Assembly: GCF_001657475.1 (NCBI RefSeq)
Contig: NZ_LXEY01000022.1
Location: forward strand, 420,754-484,753
Direction of reading: 5' to 3'
DNA length: 64,000 bases
From: Enteractinococcus helveticum
Lineage (GTDB): Bacteria; Actinomycetota; Actinomycetes; Actinomycetales; Micrococcaceae
Part shown: positions 17,030 through 27,842 of the stretch, piece by piece
Position numbering within the stretch: position 1 is the stretch's first letter
How the letters are laid out: each line of letters starts with the position of its first letter
Position numbers and translations under genes: made by a program
Notes under the pieces: generated by a model
Database searches by the model: none
Seen by the model: only the letters and a program-made list of their open reading frames with translations
What the model was told of the DNA's origin: nothing

Positions 17030-18781
17030 ATGTCCACAGACGCCGCTACCCCCACCGAGGAACCACAAGAAGAGCCACGACAAGGCTGGTTCAAACGGTT
17101 TCTCGGGATGTTCGACCGGACCCGACGACGCTTCATTCGGGAATGGGACTCCTCGATGGCGCTGCGTACTGCGGTCATTGCCGCGGCCGCAACGATTATC
17201 GGATCGCTGTTCTTGGCCTTCTTTTTGACCCAACAGATTACCTCGGGACTGTTTCAGTCTCGCTTTAATCAGGTGCAGGCTGAAGCCAACCACGCGCTGC
17301 AACAAACCCGCCAGGTGTTTGAAAATGCTGCGACCGCAGATGAGGATTCCACGACCTCACTGGTTGCCGACACCCTGCGCCAGTTGACCACCGACGATAC
17401 AGCCTTTGCTCGTGACTTCTTATTGGTTCCCTTAGAAGAAGACAACAGCATGTATGTCGGCTCGATGAGCTCCGGGGGAGCGACTGAACAACTGATCACC
17501 GATGAACTGGCCGACCAGGTCGCATCGGGCAACGGTATCTACTACCAGTCCATTGCCCTGCCCGATGCCGGCTCGACCCAGCCCGGTTTAGCCTTTGGCA
17601 CCCAGGTCGTGCTGCCACCGGGCAACTACTATGCGCTGTATTTCATTTACGACCTAGCTGACGTGCAAGCCACGATCGACTATCTGATGAATGTGCTGCT
17701 GGTGGCCGGCGTCGTCTTGGTTTTCATGAACATCGGGATTGCGCTGTGGGTGACTCGCTCGGTTGGCAAGCCCATCCAACAGGCGGCTCAGACGGCGGAA
17801 TGGTTATCTTCAGGCGACCTTTCGGTGCGGATGGATGTCCAGCGCACCGATGAGATCGGCTCCCTGTCCGAGTCGTTTAATAAGATGGCCGACAATATTC
17901 AGGACCAGATCACCCAGTTGGCAGACCTGTCACAAATTCAGCAGCGTTTCGTCTCGGACGTCTCCCACGAACTGCGCACCCCGCTAACCACCGTGGCCAT
18001 GGCTTCCGAAGTCCTGTATGAGTCCCGCAACGAACTCGACCCGGTGTTGCGGCGCTCCACCGAACTGATGCATCACCAGGTTGAACGCTTCCAAGCACTG
18101 TTAGAAGACCTATTAGAAATTTCACGCTTTGACGCCGGTGCTGCCCAGGTTTCCGTTGAAAAGACCGACCTGTTGCACCTGGCCGCCGACGTCGTGCTGA
18201 CCGCCCAACCGCTGGCCGATAAGACCAACACGCAGCTGTCGATCGTGGCCAAAGGCGATAACTTCACCGCCGACGTCGACTCGCGCCGCATCGAACGCAT
18301 CCTGCGAAACCTGGTGAATAATGCGATTGAGCACGGCGAATCCAATCCGGTGGATGTCATCCTGGAAGGTGACGACACCTCCGTGTCCATTGTGGTGCGA
18401 GACCATGGCATGGGCATGACCGAAGCCCAACTCGAGCACGTTTTCGACCGGTTCTGGCGCGCCGATCCAGCCCGCACCCGGACAACCGGTGGCTCGGGGC
18501 TCGGCCTGGCCATCGCCGTCGAAGATACCCGCTTACACAATGGCACTATCGACGTCTGGGCACGTCCTGATCAAGGCTCCTCATTCCGTGTCACCCTGCC
18601 GCGTATCTCCGGCACGGTTGTTTCCGGTGAACCGCCACTGAGCCTGCCACCCGAATACGACCGCGCTAAACGCATGTCAGCGCGCGACGTCGATGTTTCT
18701 GATAGCCAACCACAGGGCTCAACCGTATTCAATCGCGTCACCGAGCAGCATCTCTACCACCCTCGAAAAGAGCTGCCATGA
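17030..18781 (+). CDS. mtrB: sensor histidine kinase MtrB
   Basis: A 583-residue membrane kinase, partner of MtrA. Two membrane helices (about 46-66 and 219-240) enclose an extracytoplasmic sensor domain of ~150 residues. A HAMP domain covers about 241-293, and the dimerisation/H box is FVSDVSHELRTPLTTV with His313. The ATPase domain (about 410-530) shows the N box NLVNNAIEHG, DHGMGM and TGGSGLGLAIA. It lies 3 nt after mtrA and overlaps lpqB by 4 nt (ATGA). A basic N-terminal extension and a ~45-residue C-terminal tail are typical of the family. Confidence 0.95.
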   Translation: MSTDAATPTEEPQEEPRQGWFKRFLGMFDRTRRRFIREWDSSMALRTAVIAAAATIIGSLFLAFFLTQQITSGLFQSRFNQVQAEANHALQQTRQVFENAATADEDSTTSLVADTLRQLTTDDTAFARDFLLVPLEEDNSMYVGSMSSGGATEQLITDELADQVASGNGIYYQSIALPDAGSTQPGLAFGTQVVLPPGNYYALYFIYDLADVQATIDYLMNVLLVAGVVLVFMNIGIALWVTRSVGKPIQQAAQTAEWLSSGDLSVRMDVQRTDEIGSLSESFNKMADNIQDQITQLADLSQIQQRFVSDVSHELRTPLTTVAMASEVLYESRNELDPVLRRSTELMHHQVERFQALLEDLLEISRFDAGAAQVSVEKTDLLHLAADVVLTAQPLADKTNTQLSIVAKGDNFTADVDSRRIERILRNLVNNAIEHGESNPVDVILEGDDTSVSIVVRDHGMGMTEAQLEHVFDRFWRADPARTRTTGGSGLGLAIAVEDTRLHNGTIDVWARPDQGSSFRVTLPRISGTVVSGEPPLSLPPEYDRAKRMSARDVDVSDSQPQGSTVFNRVTEQHLYHPRKELP

Positions 18782-20469
18782 GGTTGGAGCGGTTGTATAA
18801 ACTGCTGGTAACCGTGGCTGCCGCTGCCGCGTTGGCTGGATGCGCCAGTCTGCCGCAGTCGGGCCAGGTTGGCGAATCCGACCAACAAGCCGATATTAAC
18901 CGTGACGTCGCCTATACGTTTAACCCGGCAGGCCCAGCCAATGACGCCACCCCAACGTCGATCATTAACGGGTTCATCCTGGCCGCGACCGGGATCCAGG
19001 GCGATTTTTCCACCGCCCGCCAGTTTCTGACCGAATCCGCAGCTCAGCAGTGGGATCCTTACACTCAGACCACGATCTATACTGATCGCCCGATTGTGGA
19101 TGCCACCGGCGATAATGAGTACACCGTTGAACTGGTCACGGTGGGTTCCCTGGACGACGCCGGCGTGTTAGAACTCGCCGATGACGGAAGCACCCGAAAT
19201 CACGAGTTCTCGCTGACCCAGGTCGATGGGCAGTGGCGCATTGATCAACTGCCCGATGGGATAAATCTCGACGCTGCACAATTCCGCGCGCTGTTTAATA
19301 CCCAAACGTTGTACTTCTATGATCCGACCTACACGTACGCGGTCCCGGACGTCCGCTGGATGCTCAACACCGCGGATCAGACGTCAACGCTCGTCACGGC
19401 ACTTCTGGAAGGACCCGCAGATTACTTGGAAGGCGCCGTCGTCACCGCATTCCCAGCCGGCGCGGAGCTCTACCGCGACACCGTGCCGGTGTCTAGCGGG
19501 ATCGCCCAGGTAGATTTCACCGATGAAACCCTGCGGGGCATGTCTGAACTGGCTCGACAGCGAATGTATCAACAGCTGGAACTGACCCTGCAACGATATC
19601 CCGGGATCTCCGAAGTCAATATGACCCGGGAGCGTTCCAGCTTAGAATTTGATGAACCTGCCCAGGGATTTGTCCCCGCCGCGACGTCGGTCACCACCGG
19701 TAACTCACAGGTCGGGATCCACCCAGAAACCAGCCAATTGGTGAGCTATGAGGCCAGCACCATGTCAGCGCTGCCGGGTTTCCCCAACGTGGCGAATCTG
19801 GAACCAATTGAACCCACGATCAACCGCGACCGTGACGTCGCTGCATTTCTCAATGCTGATCGCGACACGATGTATGTTGCAAATAATACAAGTGAAGCCT
19901 TTGAAGTCGCCACGGGTACCGACCTGATCGCACCCACCATGGACGTGCACGGCTGGGTCTATACGGTGACCGATAAAAACACTATTGTCGCAGCAAACAC
20001 CAATCGCACCGGCCAAGTTTTGGAGATCATGCATCCGTGGGCTGGACGCGATATCGACATCTTGGCATTACGCATCTCACCGGAAGGCGCCCGCGCTGCC
20101 GTCATCGTCCAAATTGAAGAAGGTCCTACTCAACTGTTTGTCACAGGACTCATCCGCGACGACGACTCCCAGCCTCAAGCACTGGGCAATACGTTTCGAC
20201 TGCAAACCGATGAACCTCCCAACGCGGTGGAGTGGTATTCAAATGCAGAAGTCCTGGCCGGTCGCCTGTCTGAACGAGAACGTGTGGAGCTGGAACTGGT
20301 CGGGTTCAGCGGCACATCGATCAACTTCAAACCCATGCTGGGCATGACCAACTTCTCAACTGGCGCCGGCAACATCTACGCCGAAACCCAAGACAATGTC
20401 TACCTGCGGGTTGGTAACAACTGGCGAGCCCAGTCCGATGCCCCCACACAACTGTCGTATCCAGGGTAG
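18778..20469 (+). CDS. lpqB: lipoprotein LpqB
   Basis: A 563-residue lipoprotein: signal peptide with lipobox LAGC, the lipidated cysteine being Cys22. The N-terminal part is followed by a GerMN-type domain (about 200-290) and a C-terminal beta-rich region typical of LpqB. In mycobacteria LpqB binds the outside of MtrB and modulates its phosphorylation of MtrA. The ATGA overlap with mtrB supports the same role here. The C-terminal half is predicted to be a beta-propeller, from family knowledge. Confidence 0.93.
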   Translation: MRLERLYKLLVTVAAAAALAGCASLPQSGQVGESDQQADINRDVAYTFNPAGPANDATPTSIINGFILAATGIQGDFSTARQFLTESAAQQWDPYTQTTIYTDRPIVDATGDNEYTVELVTVGSLDDAGVLELADDGSTRNHEFSLTQVDGQWRIDQLPDGINLDAAQFRALFNTQTLYFYDPTYTYAVPDVRWMLNTADQTSTLVTALLEGPADYLEGAVVTAFPAGAELYRDTVPVSSGIAQVDFTDETLRGMSELARQRMYQQLELTLQRYPGISEVNMTRERSSLEFDEPAQGFVPAATSVTTGNSQVGIHPETSQLVSYEASTMSALPGFPNVANLEPIEPTINRDRDVAAFLNADRDTMYVANNTSEAFEVATGTDLIAPTMDVHGWVYTVTDKNTIVAANTNRTGQVLEIMHPWAGRDIDILALRISPEGARAAVIVQIEEGPTQLFVTGLIRDDDSQPQALGNTFRLQTDEPPNAVEWYSNAEVLAGRLSERERVELELVGFSGTSINFKPMLGMTNFSTGAGNIYAETQDNVYLRVGNNWRAQSDAPTQLSYPG

Positions 20470-20529
20470 TTATCCACACTGTCGCCCCGGCACGACCAGC
20501 ACAGTGCCTGAGTCCGTCATACTCACAGC

Positions 20530-21297
20530 ATGACCGGAATCTTGGATGTATTAGATAGGGTGGCGACGTCATCAGCGGCGAACATGGTGGGCACGGCGTG
20601 GCGGGGCATGTTGAATCTCCTGGCACCGAATCCGTGCTCGTTGTGCGTCTGGTCGGATGCGGTGATGCATCAGTTGTGCCAACCGTGTACAAAATTGTTG
20701 AAAGAACAGGCGAAACAAATTTTCCAAGCTCAGGATTTCGCCGACGCACTCCCTTTGGATTTGGTAACTGGACAGCCGCTCCCGGTATTTGCGGCATCTT
20801 TTTACACGCCAGAGATGGCCAAAGTGTTGCTGAAATTCAAAGACCACCAGCGCATCAAAATTGCTGGATTTCTGCGCCCTATCGTCTATCGAACACTGCA
20901 CTACGCCAGTGACACGTTGGGCTATTCGTATTATCGGGTGGTACCGATTCCGGCATCGGGAGCCAGCATGAGAAAACGTGGCTATAACCCAGTGCTCACG
21001 ATGCTGCCACGTCAACTCCCACCCGCATTAAACCTCGATACCGGGCTATTGAAAACACGCTGGCACCTCCTGACTCGAGCGGCACACCACGGCACCGGTG
21101 TCCAAATCCGCAGAGAGCAATCCCGCAAGAAATTTCGCGTCTCCACACGACATACCGAACCAGCAGAACCAGTGATTCTGATCGATGATGTCCTCACGAC
21201 GGGGGCCACACTGGCGGCGAGTGCTCGAACGCTGCAGGCACAGGGATTTGATGTCGTAGCAGCTGTGGTTTTCTCGGCGGTGATGCCCCGCGGCTGA
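20530..21297 (+). CDS. ComF-family phosphoribosyltransferase-like protein
   Basis: A 255-residue protein. An N-terminal double zinc knuckle has Cys36 and Cys39 (PCSLC) and Cys50 and Cys53 (CQPC). The phosphoribosyltransferase fold carries the PRPP loop VILIDDVLTTGAT (215-227). Relatives act with ComFA in DNA uptake or have an unknown housekeeping role; no comFA or comEC is in the window. The ATG follows CATACT by 6 nt, a near-match to the leaderless -10 pattern seen elsewhere here. The basic residue run RKRGYNP is also conserved in the family. Confidence 0.9.
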   Translation: MTGILDVLDRVATSSAANMVGTAWRGMLNLLAPNPCSLCVWSDAVMHQLCQPCTKLLKEQAKQIFQAQDFADALPLDLVTGQPLPVFAASFYTPEMAKVLLKFKDHQRIKIAGFLRPIVYRTLHYASDTLGYSYYRVVPIPASGASMRKRGYNPVLTMLPRQLPPALNLDTGLLKTRWHLLTRAAHHGTGVQIRREQSRKKFRVSTRHTEPAEPVILIDDVLTTGATLAASARTLQAQGFDVVAAVVFSAVMPRG

Positions 21298-21479
21298 GCA
21301 ATCCGCCCCTTAGCGGTAGGCAGAATTTCCCAGAATTTCAAGGAATTCAGAGACCAAAACTTATCGTGAAGAGTTCCAACGGGTAACATAATGGGGACCA
21401 GCCTCGGCGGCGGAGCAGTAGCTAAACGTTTGTTGTTTCGCCGCTGACTTTATTGCTCTAAGTACACGAGGAGGATTTG

Positions 21480-22157
21480 ATGGCACTTGACATCAATTAC
21501 CTGGCCCGCGACACAGATCTAACGGAAGATTTCCGCTCGTACGTAGAAGAAAAGTTCGACAAGATCTCGTCATTGACCGAACAAGCTCAGCGTCTGGAGG
21601 TCAAACTCGTTTCTCGTGAATCACACACCGGAGCTTCCGGACTGGTGACTGCAGAACTTACCCTGCACTCACCTCGCAACGTGGTTCGTTCGGAAGCCAA
21701 CGACAACGATAAGCAAATCGCCTTTGACCACGCGTTTGCTCGTCTGCAGGAGCGACTGCGTCGCCTACGCGAACGTGCAAAGGGTGGTCGTCGTCGTCCT
21801 TCGGTACAAGAAATCACCCAAAACTTTTCCCCTGTTCCATCAGATGTTTCCCTGGTTGAAGAAGTCCTGGAACAGCAGGCTGCTGAAGCAAAAGAGCAGG
21901 CAGCACAAGAACGTCTAGAGCAAAACGGTGACATTCCAGTAACCATTCGTCGCAAGGTCTTCCCGACCCAGAAGATGAACCTGGATGATGCCATCGACAA
22001 CATGGAGCTGGTCGGACACGACTTCTACCTGTTTATTGATGAAGAAACAGGGCTGCCATCGGTAGCGTACCGTCGTCGTGGTTGGTCCTACGGTGTCATT
22101 GCCATGGGCGATGAAGAATCCGAAACTACACGCGATTATCGCCAAGCTGAAGCCTAA
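21480..22157 (+). CDS. hpf: ribosome hibernation-promoting factor, long form
   Basis: A 225-residue long HPF/RaiA. The N-terminal S30AE domain (about 1-105) blocks the mRNA channel of idle 70S ribosomes; the C-terminal domain (about 165-220, with FPTQKMNLDDAIDNMELVGH and FYLFIDEETG) links two ribosomes into 100S dimers. I choose ATG 21480, 5 nt after a perfect AGGAGG; a TTG one codon upstream is too close to it. The 182-nt upstream gap suggests its own promoter. A strong hairpin follows. Confidence 0.94.
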   Translation: MALDINYLARDTDLTEDFRSYVEEKFDKISSLTEQAQRLEVKLVSRESHTGASGLVTAELTLHSPRNVVRSEANDNDKQIAFDHAFARLQERLRRLRERAKGGRRRPSVQEITQNFSPVPSDVSLVEEVLEQQAAEAKEQAAQERLEQNGDIPVTIRRKVFPTQKMNLDDAIDNMELVGHDFYLFIDEETGLPSVAYRRRGWSYGVIAMGDEESETTRDYRQAEA

Positions 22158-22172
22158 AGCTGGATGCTAAAA

Positions 22173-22204
22173 ATGATGCCCCACCGTTTTCGGTGGGGCA
22201 TCAT
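22173..22204 (+). terminator. terminator hairpin after hpf
   Basis: A perfect 14-bp stem, ATGATGCCCCACCG with CGGTGGGGCATCAT, with a TTTT loop. The T tract is weak (GTATGT). Confidence 0.75.
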
Positions 22205-22312
22205 GTATGTCAGAGGCATGTGGATTTGGTATCCACAAAGCTCGGCAACGTAGACTGTCCAGAGTATGCGGTAGCCCCCGCTAGACAATAAGATTTCGGG
22301 AGTACAAGACAC

Positions 22313-25060
22313 GTGGCATCATTTATTGAACGGATTCTGCGAACCGGTGAGAAACGGATCCTCAAACGCCTGCGCCATTATGCGGACGCCGTCAACGCTG
22401 TTGAAGAGGACTTCACAGCACTCAGTGACGCCGAATTGCGCGCCGAAACAGACTCGTTCAAAGCCCAGATAGCCGACGGCGTCACCCTGGATACCCTATT
22501 GCCGGAAGCGTTCGCAGCAGTACGCGAAGCCGCCTCTCGGACGATCGGGTTACGTCACTTTGATGTCCAGCTCATGGGTGGTGCAGCACTGCACGAAGGC
22601 TTGATCGCCGAGATGAAAACCGGTGAAGGTAAAACACTGGTAGCTACCGCACCGGCCTATTTGAATGCCTTGTCTGGGGACCCCGTGCACATTGTGACGG
22701 TCAATGATTATCTGGCCGAATACCAATCCGAACTGATGGGTCGTATTTTCCGATTCCTGGGCATGTCAACGGGCGTCATCTCTTCCGGTCAGCCACCATC
22801 GGAACGTAAAGCGCAGTACGATGCCGACATCACCTACGGGACCAATAATGAATTCGGTTTCGACTACCTTCGCGACAACATGGTCATGAATATGGCCGAT
22901 ATGGTCCAACGTGGCCATGGCTTTGCGATCGTGGACGAGATTGACTCGATCCTCATTGATGAGGCCCGTACTCCGCTGATTATCTCTGGTCCTGCACAAG
23001 GCGATGTATCCGGGTGGTACTCGCAATTTGCTGCGCTGGCTCCACGCTTGAAGCTCGATGTCGACTACGAAATTGACGAAAAGAAGCGCACCGTGTCGGT
23101 TCTGGAACACGGTATCGACAAAGTTGAAGACTGGTTGGGTATTGAGAACCTCTATGAATCCGCCAATACACCACTGATCGGTCACCTCAATAACGCGATT
23201 CGTGCCAAGGAACTCTTCCTGCGCGGTCGCGAATACGAAATTGTCGACGGCGAAGTCCGGATCGTTGATGAACACACCGGGCGTATGTTGCCCGGTCGAC
23301 GCCTCTCAGATGGTTTGCACCAGGCCATTGAGGCCAAGGAAAAAGTTAAGGTTCAGGCAGAAAACCAGACGCTAGCTTCCGTAACGCTGCAGAACTATTT
23401 CCGCAAGTACAAAAAACTCTCGGGTATGACCGGTACGGCTGAAACGGAAGCCGGCGAATTCATGTCGACCTACGAACTCGGCGTCGTACCAATTCCAACC
23501 CACCGTGATGTACAGCGAATCGATCAACAAGACCTCGTCTTCAAACATGAAAAGGCCAAGTTTGAGGCCGTCGTGAATGACGTCGTTGAACGTCACAAGA
23601 CCAAACAGCCGATTTTGATCGGTACGACCTCGGTCGATAAGTCCGAGTATGTGTCCAAACTGTTGGCCAAAGCGGGCATCCGGCACGAGGTTCTCAACGC
23701 GAAGAACTACGCTCGTGAGGCTGCGATCATTGCTCAGGCAGGGCGACTGGGTGCTGTGACTGTGGCGACGAACATGGCTGGTCGCGGTACGGACATCATC
23801 TTGGGTGGTAACGCTGAGTTCACAGCCGTTGCTGAAATGAACCGCCGTGGTCTGGACCCTGTGGAACACGCTGAAGAATATGAAACCGTTTGGGACGAAG
23901 TCTTCGCCAAAGCTCAGGCGGACAGTGAAGAAGAACGCGAGGCTGTTCGAGCAGCCGGTGGATTGTATGTGCTGGGTACGGAACGTCACGAATCGCGTCG
24001 TATCGATAACCAGCTTCGTGGTCGGTCTGGTCGTCAGGGTGACCCAGGTGAATCACGGTTCTACCTGTCCATGACCGATGACCTTTTGCGACTCTTCAAC
24101 GCAGGCATGGCCCAGCGCGTCATGAGTATGAGCAATTATCCTGACGATATGCCGCTGGAAGCCAAGATGGTAACGAAGGCAATTGAGCGCGCCCAGGCAA
24201 CCGTTGAAGAACGCAACACGCAGCAACGCAAGGACCTGTTGAAATACGACCAGGTCATGAACTCGCAGCGTGAAGCAATTTACGACGACCGACGCCATAT
24301 TCTTGAAGGCGAAGATCTGGAATCCCGAGTCTACGAGTTCATCGAAGGCTCCATCTCTGACATTGTTGACGAAGCATATCTTGTCGAGAGCAATGAAGAG
24401 GTTGATGGCGACCAACTTTGGCAGAACCTCAAAGGGCTCTATCCGGTATCGCTGACCGAAGAAGATATCGAATCCGAGTTGGGATCGTTATCATCGATTA
24501 AACCGGCCGATATGAAACGCGAGCTGGTCTCGGACGCGAAGGTTCTCTACGGTATTCGCGAAGAAGAACTTGGTGAAGAACTCTTACGCGACCTAGAACG
24601 TCGTGTACTGCTTGAAACCATTGGCCAGAAGTGGCAAGAGCATCTCTATGAGATGGACTATCTCCGTGAAGGTGTTGGACTGCGTGCTATGGCACAGCGG
24701 GATCCTCTCGTAGAATACCAGCGAGAAGGCCACACCATGTTCCAGTCCATGATGCAGGCTATTCGCGAAGAAACCGTTTACAAACTCTTCCATCTGAAGG
24801 TCCGCAAACCTGAAGTAAAAATCGGTTCGAAGATGCCCGGTGTTGCCGCTGATTTCTCCCAGATTGCGAACTTTGGTGCTCAACGCCAGCAACCACTGCA
24901 ATATTCTGGACCCTCCGCGTCAACGCCAGGTACAGCCACTACACAGACTCGCGCAGCTGATGGTCAACAGGTCAAGACCGCTCAGAAGTCTCGTGCAGAA
25001 CGAAAAGCAGAAGAGCGTGAAGCTCGTAAAGCCGCAAAGAAAGCTCGTCGGGACGTCTAA
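22313..25060 (+). CDS. secA: preprotein translocase motor ATPase SecA
   Basis: A 915-residue SecA1, the ATP-driven motor that pushes unfolded precursor proteins through SecYEG. Walker A is MKTGEGKT (101-108), preceded by the Q motif region ([13 protein letters not shown]), with Walker [15 protein letters not shown]. The second RecA-like domain has [17 protein letters not shown] and [18 protein letters not shown]. The C-terminus ends in a Lys/Arg/Ala-rich tail and lacks the zinc-binding Cys cluster of proteobacterial SecA, as is normal in actinobacteria. Start GTG 22313 follows GGGAG. The stop overlaps the end of the convergent Rv3235-like gene by 4 nt. Confidence 0.97.
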   Translation: MASFIERILRTGEKRILKRLRHYADAVNAVEEDFTALSDAELRAETDSFKAQIADGVTLDTLLPEAFAAVREAASRTIGLRHFDVQLMGGAALHEGLIAEMKTGEGKTLVATAPAYLNALSGDPVHIVTVNDYLAEYQSELMGRIFRFLGMSTGVISSGQPPSERKAQYDADITYGTNNEFGFDYLRDNMVMNMADMVQRGHGFAIVDEIDSILIDEARTPLIISGPAQGDVSGWYSQFAALAPRLKLDVDYEIDEKKRTVSVLEHGIDKVEDWLGIENLYESANTPLIGHLNNAIRAKELFLRGREYEIVDGEVRIVDEHTGRMLPGRRLSDGLHQAIEAKEKVKVQAENQTLASVTLQNYFRKYKKLSGMTGTAETEAGEFMSTYELGVVPIPTHRDVQRIDQQDLVFKHEKAKFEAVVNDVVERHKTKQPILIGTTSVDKSEYVSKLLAKAGIRHEVLNAKNYAREAAIIAQAGRLGAVTVATNMAGRGTDIILGGNAEFTAVAEMNRRGLDPVEHAEEYETVWDEVFAKAQADSEEEREAVRAAGGLYVLGTERHESRRIDNQLRGRSGRQGDPGESRFYLSMTDDLLRLFNAGMAQRVMSMSNYPDDMPLEAKMVTKAIERAQATVEERNTQQRKDLLKYDQVMNSQREAIYDDRRHILEGEDLESRVYEFIEGSISDIVDEAYLVESNEEVDGDQLWQNLKGLYPVSLTEEDIESELGSLSSIKPADMKRELVSDAKVLYGIREEELGEELLRDLERRVLLETIGQKWQEHLYEMDYLREGVGLRAMAQRDPLVEYQREGHTMFQSMMQAIREETVYKLFHLKVRKPEVKIGSKMPGVAADFSQIANFGAQRQQPLQYSGPSASTPGTATTQTRAADGQQVKTAQKSRAERKAEEREARKAAKKARRDV

Positions 25061-25710
25061 CCGACTTCAAAAGCGATAACCCTCCAGCGGTCGCGGTGCA
25101 ACTGTAAACGCATCGCGATCGCTCGAGCACGCTGGCCTACACGAATGGTCATGGATGCTTCCCATTCCCCATTGGCTTTGGGCGATGCACGAACCCCAAG
25201 GGTTTCAATCGAAGGCACTTTTTTCGATCCCTCCTCTCCACGTCGGGCGGCCAAATACTTTTCATTGACGCTATGTTCGACTCGCGCCCGGAGTTTTTGA
25301 AAGAGTTCCAGTTCCATCCATGAGCTCAGCTGCATGTAGGGGCGGATTCCCAATTCAGCTTCAATAAAAGCTGCCCCAATGGTCTGAGTCATCTTTTTGA
25401 TCGACGCCAATTGCTGACGATACCGTCGGTCCATCGTCTGGGACGAAGGAGTCCTCCGGGCAGGAAATACGCTCGTCAGTTTTCTGGGTTTCAAGAATTT
25501 TGATGGCTCATATTCATCCACCGGATCCATGGGCACCTCATCTAACCGAGCCACCTGCCGAACATCCGTGGCCAACAGGTTTGAGACGGGCGTGATTTGT
25601 AATTGCTGTTGTGGCACAGGCCGTAAGTGTGACGGGCTCGGGACGGCGTGTGGAGTGTGACCTGGTTCTTCGGGGACGGATGGCTCATGAAGTGCTGTAG
25701 ACATACTCAT
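25057..25710 (-). CDS. Rv3235-like (DUF6459) protein
   Basis: A 217-residue protein. The first ~100 residues are Pro-rich and disordered-looking; the C-terminal ~120 residues fit the Rv3235 family, common in actinobacteria beside sec[47 protein letters not shown] and [11 protein letters not shown]. The strand pattern with WRV near the end suggests a small NTF2-like or SecB-like fold; function is unknown. No signal peptide. It ends tail-to-tail with secA, sharing 4 nt, and lies 32 nt downstream of the LysM gene on the same strand. Confidence 0.7.
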   Translation of the reverse strand: MSMSTALHEPSVPEEPGHTPHAVPSPSHLRPVPQQQLQITPVSNLLATDVRQVARLDEVPMDPVDEYEPSKFLKPRKLTSVFPARRTPSSQTMDRRYRQQLASIKKMTQTIGAAFIEAELGIRPYMQLSSWMELELFQKLRARVEHSVNEKYLAARRGEEGSKKVPSIETLGVRASPKANGEWEASMTIRVGQRARAIAMRLQLHRDRWRVIAFEVG

Positions 25711-25742
25711 TTCCTCTTTTCAGTGTGAGAATGATCGATTGT

Positions 25743-26753
25743 TTAATCGGTGAACGGCGGAATCTCGAGAATGGTTCCCGGTTGTATGGTGTGTGGGTCG
25801 CTGCCTAGGAGTTGGTAGTTGTGCTCCCACCACTGTCTCCAGCGAGCGTCAATCTGAAACAGGGTCGCATCTGCACCAAGTTCGTAATGGGCAATGTCCC
25901 ACAGGCAATCGCCTGCTTTGACCACGAATGTTTCGGTCTGTGTGGTGTTGTTGCTGGGTCGTGGTGTCGACAGATGCGGCGAGACAGGAACTGGCTGCGG
26001 TGTGAACGTGCCTGATTGGTGATTCTTGCCCTCTCCATCTGACGCCTCAGGGTGAGCGGGGAGAGACTCCACCGGAATAGTTGAGGTCTGGCGCGGAGTT
26101 GGGAGGATTTGTGCTTCGCTACTGGCAATGGCAGAGGGTTCGGGTGACACTTCGACGTGGCTTGTCTGCCGAGGCTTGGACGTAAGAGGAAGCTCTGTTG
26201 CACTTGGGGTGGCGCCATGGACGGGTGCCGTCAGTGCGCTCGGGTCAGGAGACGGGCTAGGAGATTGAAAGCCCGATGGGTCTTCCTGTGCGTGCTGGTT
26301 CGCTTCCGTAGGGGTTGCCACGTACGGCATGAATCCTTCTTGCTGAGAAATGCTCGGTGTCTCAGCCGGAGTGCTGTCATCTTCTGGGGCGGCGACAGCT
26401 TGGGAAGAAAATGCCAGCTGTGCGCCGAGGACAGAAATAAGGATGCGACGAAGAAACTTCGGGGTGAACAGTTCAGACCAGTATGTAAGTGCAGCATGTC
26501 GAGTCTTGACCCCGATTATGTATGTCATGCCTGCAACTAAGAAGATCACCCAGACGGCGGCCAGAGCCGCGCCAATAAGACCGCATAGTAAAGCGATCCA
26601 GTATTCCAGGGTATGCAGCGAGGAAGTTGCTGGCTGTGATTTCCAGGATTGGCCCATCCACCAGAGGAGCGGTCCGGATATCACCCCAAGTATGGCTAGC
26701 AAGATATCTTCTACGCCAGCTCGATGCTTCTCGTTCGTCGTATCGATCGTCAT
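25743..26753 (-). CDS. membrane protein with C-terminal LysM domain
   Basis: A 336-residue protein: two to three hydrophobic helices near the N-terminus (about 15-33, 51-80 and 102-122), a long Pro/Ser/Thr-rich stretch (about 125-270), then one LysM-type domain at about 274-336 (FVVKAGDCLWDIAHYELG at its start). LysM binds peptidoglycan sugars, so the protein probably ties the membrane to the wall. Comparable genes sit next to Rv3235-like genes in other Micrococcales. No catalytic domain is seen. Confidence 0.8.
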   Translation of the reverse strand: MTIDTTNEKHRAGVEDILLAILGVISGPLLWWMGQSWKSQPATSSLHTLEYWIALLCGLIGAALAAVWVIFLVAGMTYIIGVKTRHAALTYWSELFTPKFLRRILISVLGAQLAFSSQAVAAPEDDSTPAETPSISQQEGFMPYVATPTEANQHAQEDPSGFQSPSPSPDPSALTAPVHGATPSATELPLTSKPRQTSHVEVSPEPSAIASSEAQILPTPRQTSTIPVESLPAHPEASDGEGKNHQSGTFTPQPVPVSPHLSTPRPSNNTTQTETFVVKAGDCLWDIAHYELGADATLFQIDARWRQWWEHNYQLLGSDPHTIQPGTILEIPPFTD

Positions 26754-26951
26754 ACTCTCTCCTGAAACGGTGGTGTCGAGGATGACAGTAGTTTGGCAGA
26801 GCCGTTATTTGAATGTCAATGAGTCAATTTCTTATTGTTAGATGCCGTTTGATTCATTTTGAGCGATTAGGCGCGACTTGCCTGCGCAGAGTTCTCGAGT
26901 TGGTTGGTAGTTAGCGTGCGATCAACCCGTGAATTCAAGCGGATCTGGTTT

Positions 26952-26963
26952 TAGGGTGAACTC
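26952..26963 (+). promoter_or_regulatory. -10 box for a leaderless transcript
   Basis: TAGGGT (26952-26957) lies 6 nt before ATG 26964, with no ribosome binding site. Confidence 0.45.
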
Positions 26964-27536
26964 ATGCGATGGAATGATTTATTTGCTGATCTCGAAGCTC
27001 AGCTGCAATTTGGTCACTGGGAGGCTGTTGAACAAGATGCTGCCGAACTGACTCGTGGCTTATGGGCAGAGTTGACCTTGATGGATCGCCTGCGTGGGGC
27101 ATTGGGCCAACGCGTCCGGATGGTTTTGGCGGATGGGCGGATTCAAGTCATTGACCTCAAGGCTGTTGGGCCTGCCTGGGTCGGTGGCATTGACGAGACA
27201 AGTTCAGTCATCATCTTGCGGGATGCCATCCTGGGGATTGACACAGATTTGAATCGAGCAGTTGTGCCATCTCGTCCCTTACATGCCGGCCCGAGCGTGC
27301 TGGCTATTTACCGGGCATTGGCGCGACGTCGTGAACCGGTGCAAGTTGTCTCACGGCAGGGCACAACGTTAGCTGAAGGAACGATCGACCGCGTCGGGAA
27401 GGATCACATCGACATGGCGATGCATGCACGTGATGAGTTCCGGCGTTCATCGTCGGTGCAGGGGTGGCGCATTATCCCAACTGATGCAATCCAACTCGTA
27501 AGGGCTTCGCCCATGGGCCTTGATGACATAGCGTGA
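26964..27536 (+). CDS. conserved hypothetical protein
   Basis: A 190-residue protein I recognise only as the kind of hypothetical found in Micrococcales near secA and BldC-like genes. It has no signal peptide or membrane helix. Two repeats of a beta-barrel-like pattern occur: GQRVRMVLADGRIQVIDLKAVG (split around residue 55) and EPVQVVSRQGTTLAEGTIDRVG (around 125), each followed by an Asp-rich strand, which suggests a duplicated small barrel. It converges on the HTH gene with only 13 nt between stops. Function unknown. Confidence 0.6.
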   Translation: MRWNDLFADLEAQLQFGHWEAVEQDAAELTRGLWAELTLMDRLRGALGQRVRMVLADGRIQVIDLKAVGPAWVGGIDETSSVIILRDAILGIDTDLNRAVVPSRPLHAGPSVLAIYRALARRREPVQVVSRQGTTLAEGTIDRVGKDHIDMAMHARDEFRRSSSVQGWRIIPTDAIQLVRASPMGLDDIA

Positions 27537-27549
27537 CGAGCTAGAAGTC

Positions 27550-27771
27550 CTACTGATGCTGGTCGGTGTGCTGTTCTTCCGCTACACGCTGGCGCTGCTC
27601 TTCGTGGAGCTGTTCGATGAATTGCTCGAACTTCTGGGAATCAACGCGCCACTGACCACGACCGCCGATCTGGAAAGCTTCAAGTTCGCCTTTGAGCACC
27701 ATGTTGCGCACGGCGGCGGCTGAGATCTGGAGTTCTTCTGCAACATCCGTCAGGGTCATAAAGCGGGCCAC
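27550..27771 (-). CDS. BldC-like helix-turn-helix protein
   Basis: A 73-residue MerR-type winged HTH of the excisionase/BldC class: FMTLTDVAEELQISAAAVRN followed by LKGELEAFQIGGRGQWRV and a Gln/Glu-rich acidic tail. In Streptomyces BldC binds head-to-tail on direct repeats and controls development. GTG start with GGAG upstream. It is divergent from the cpaB-like gene, and the gap between them holds repeated TGCGAT elements, so it may control both. Confidence 0.8.
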   Translation of the reverse strand: MARFMTLTDVAEELQISAAAVRNMVLKGELEAFQIGGRGQWRVDSQKFEQFIEQLHEEQRQRVAEEQHTDQHQ

Positions 27772-27842
27772 TGCAGCTCCTGTATCGGCAAATTTGGGGA
27801 TCTTTGATGATTTTAGAATACGTGAGATGCCGAGTGTTCACA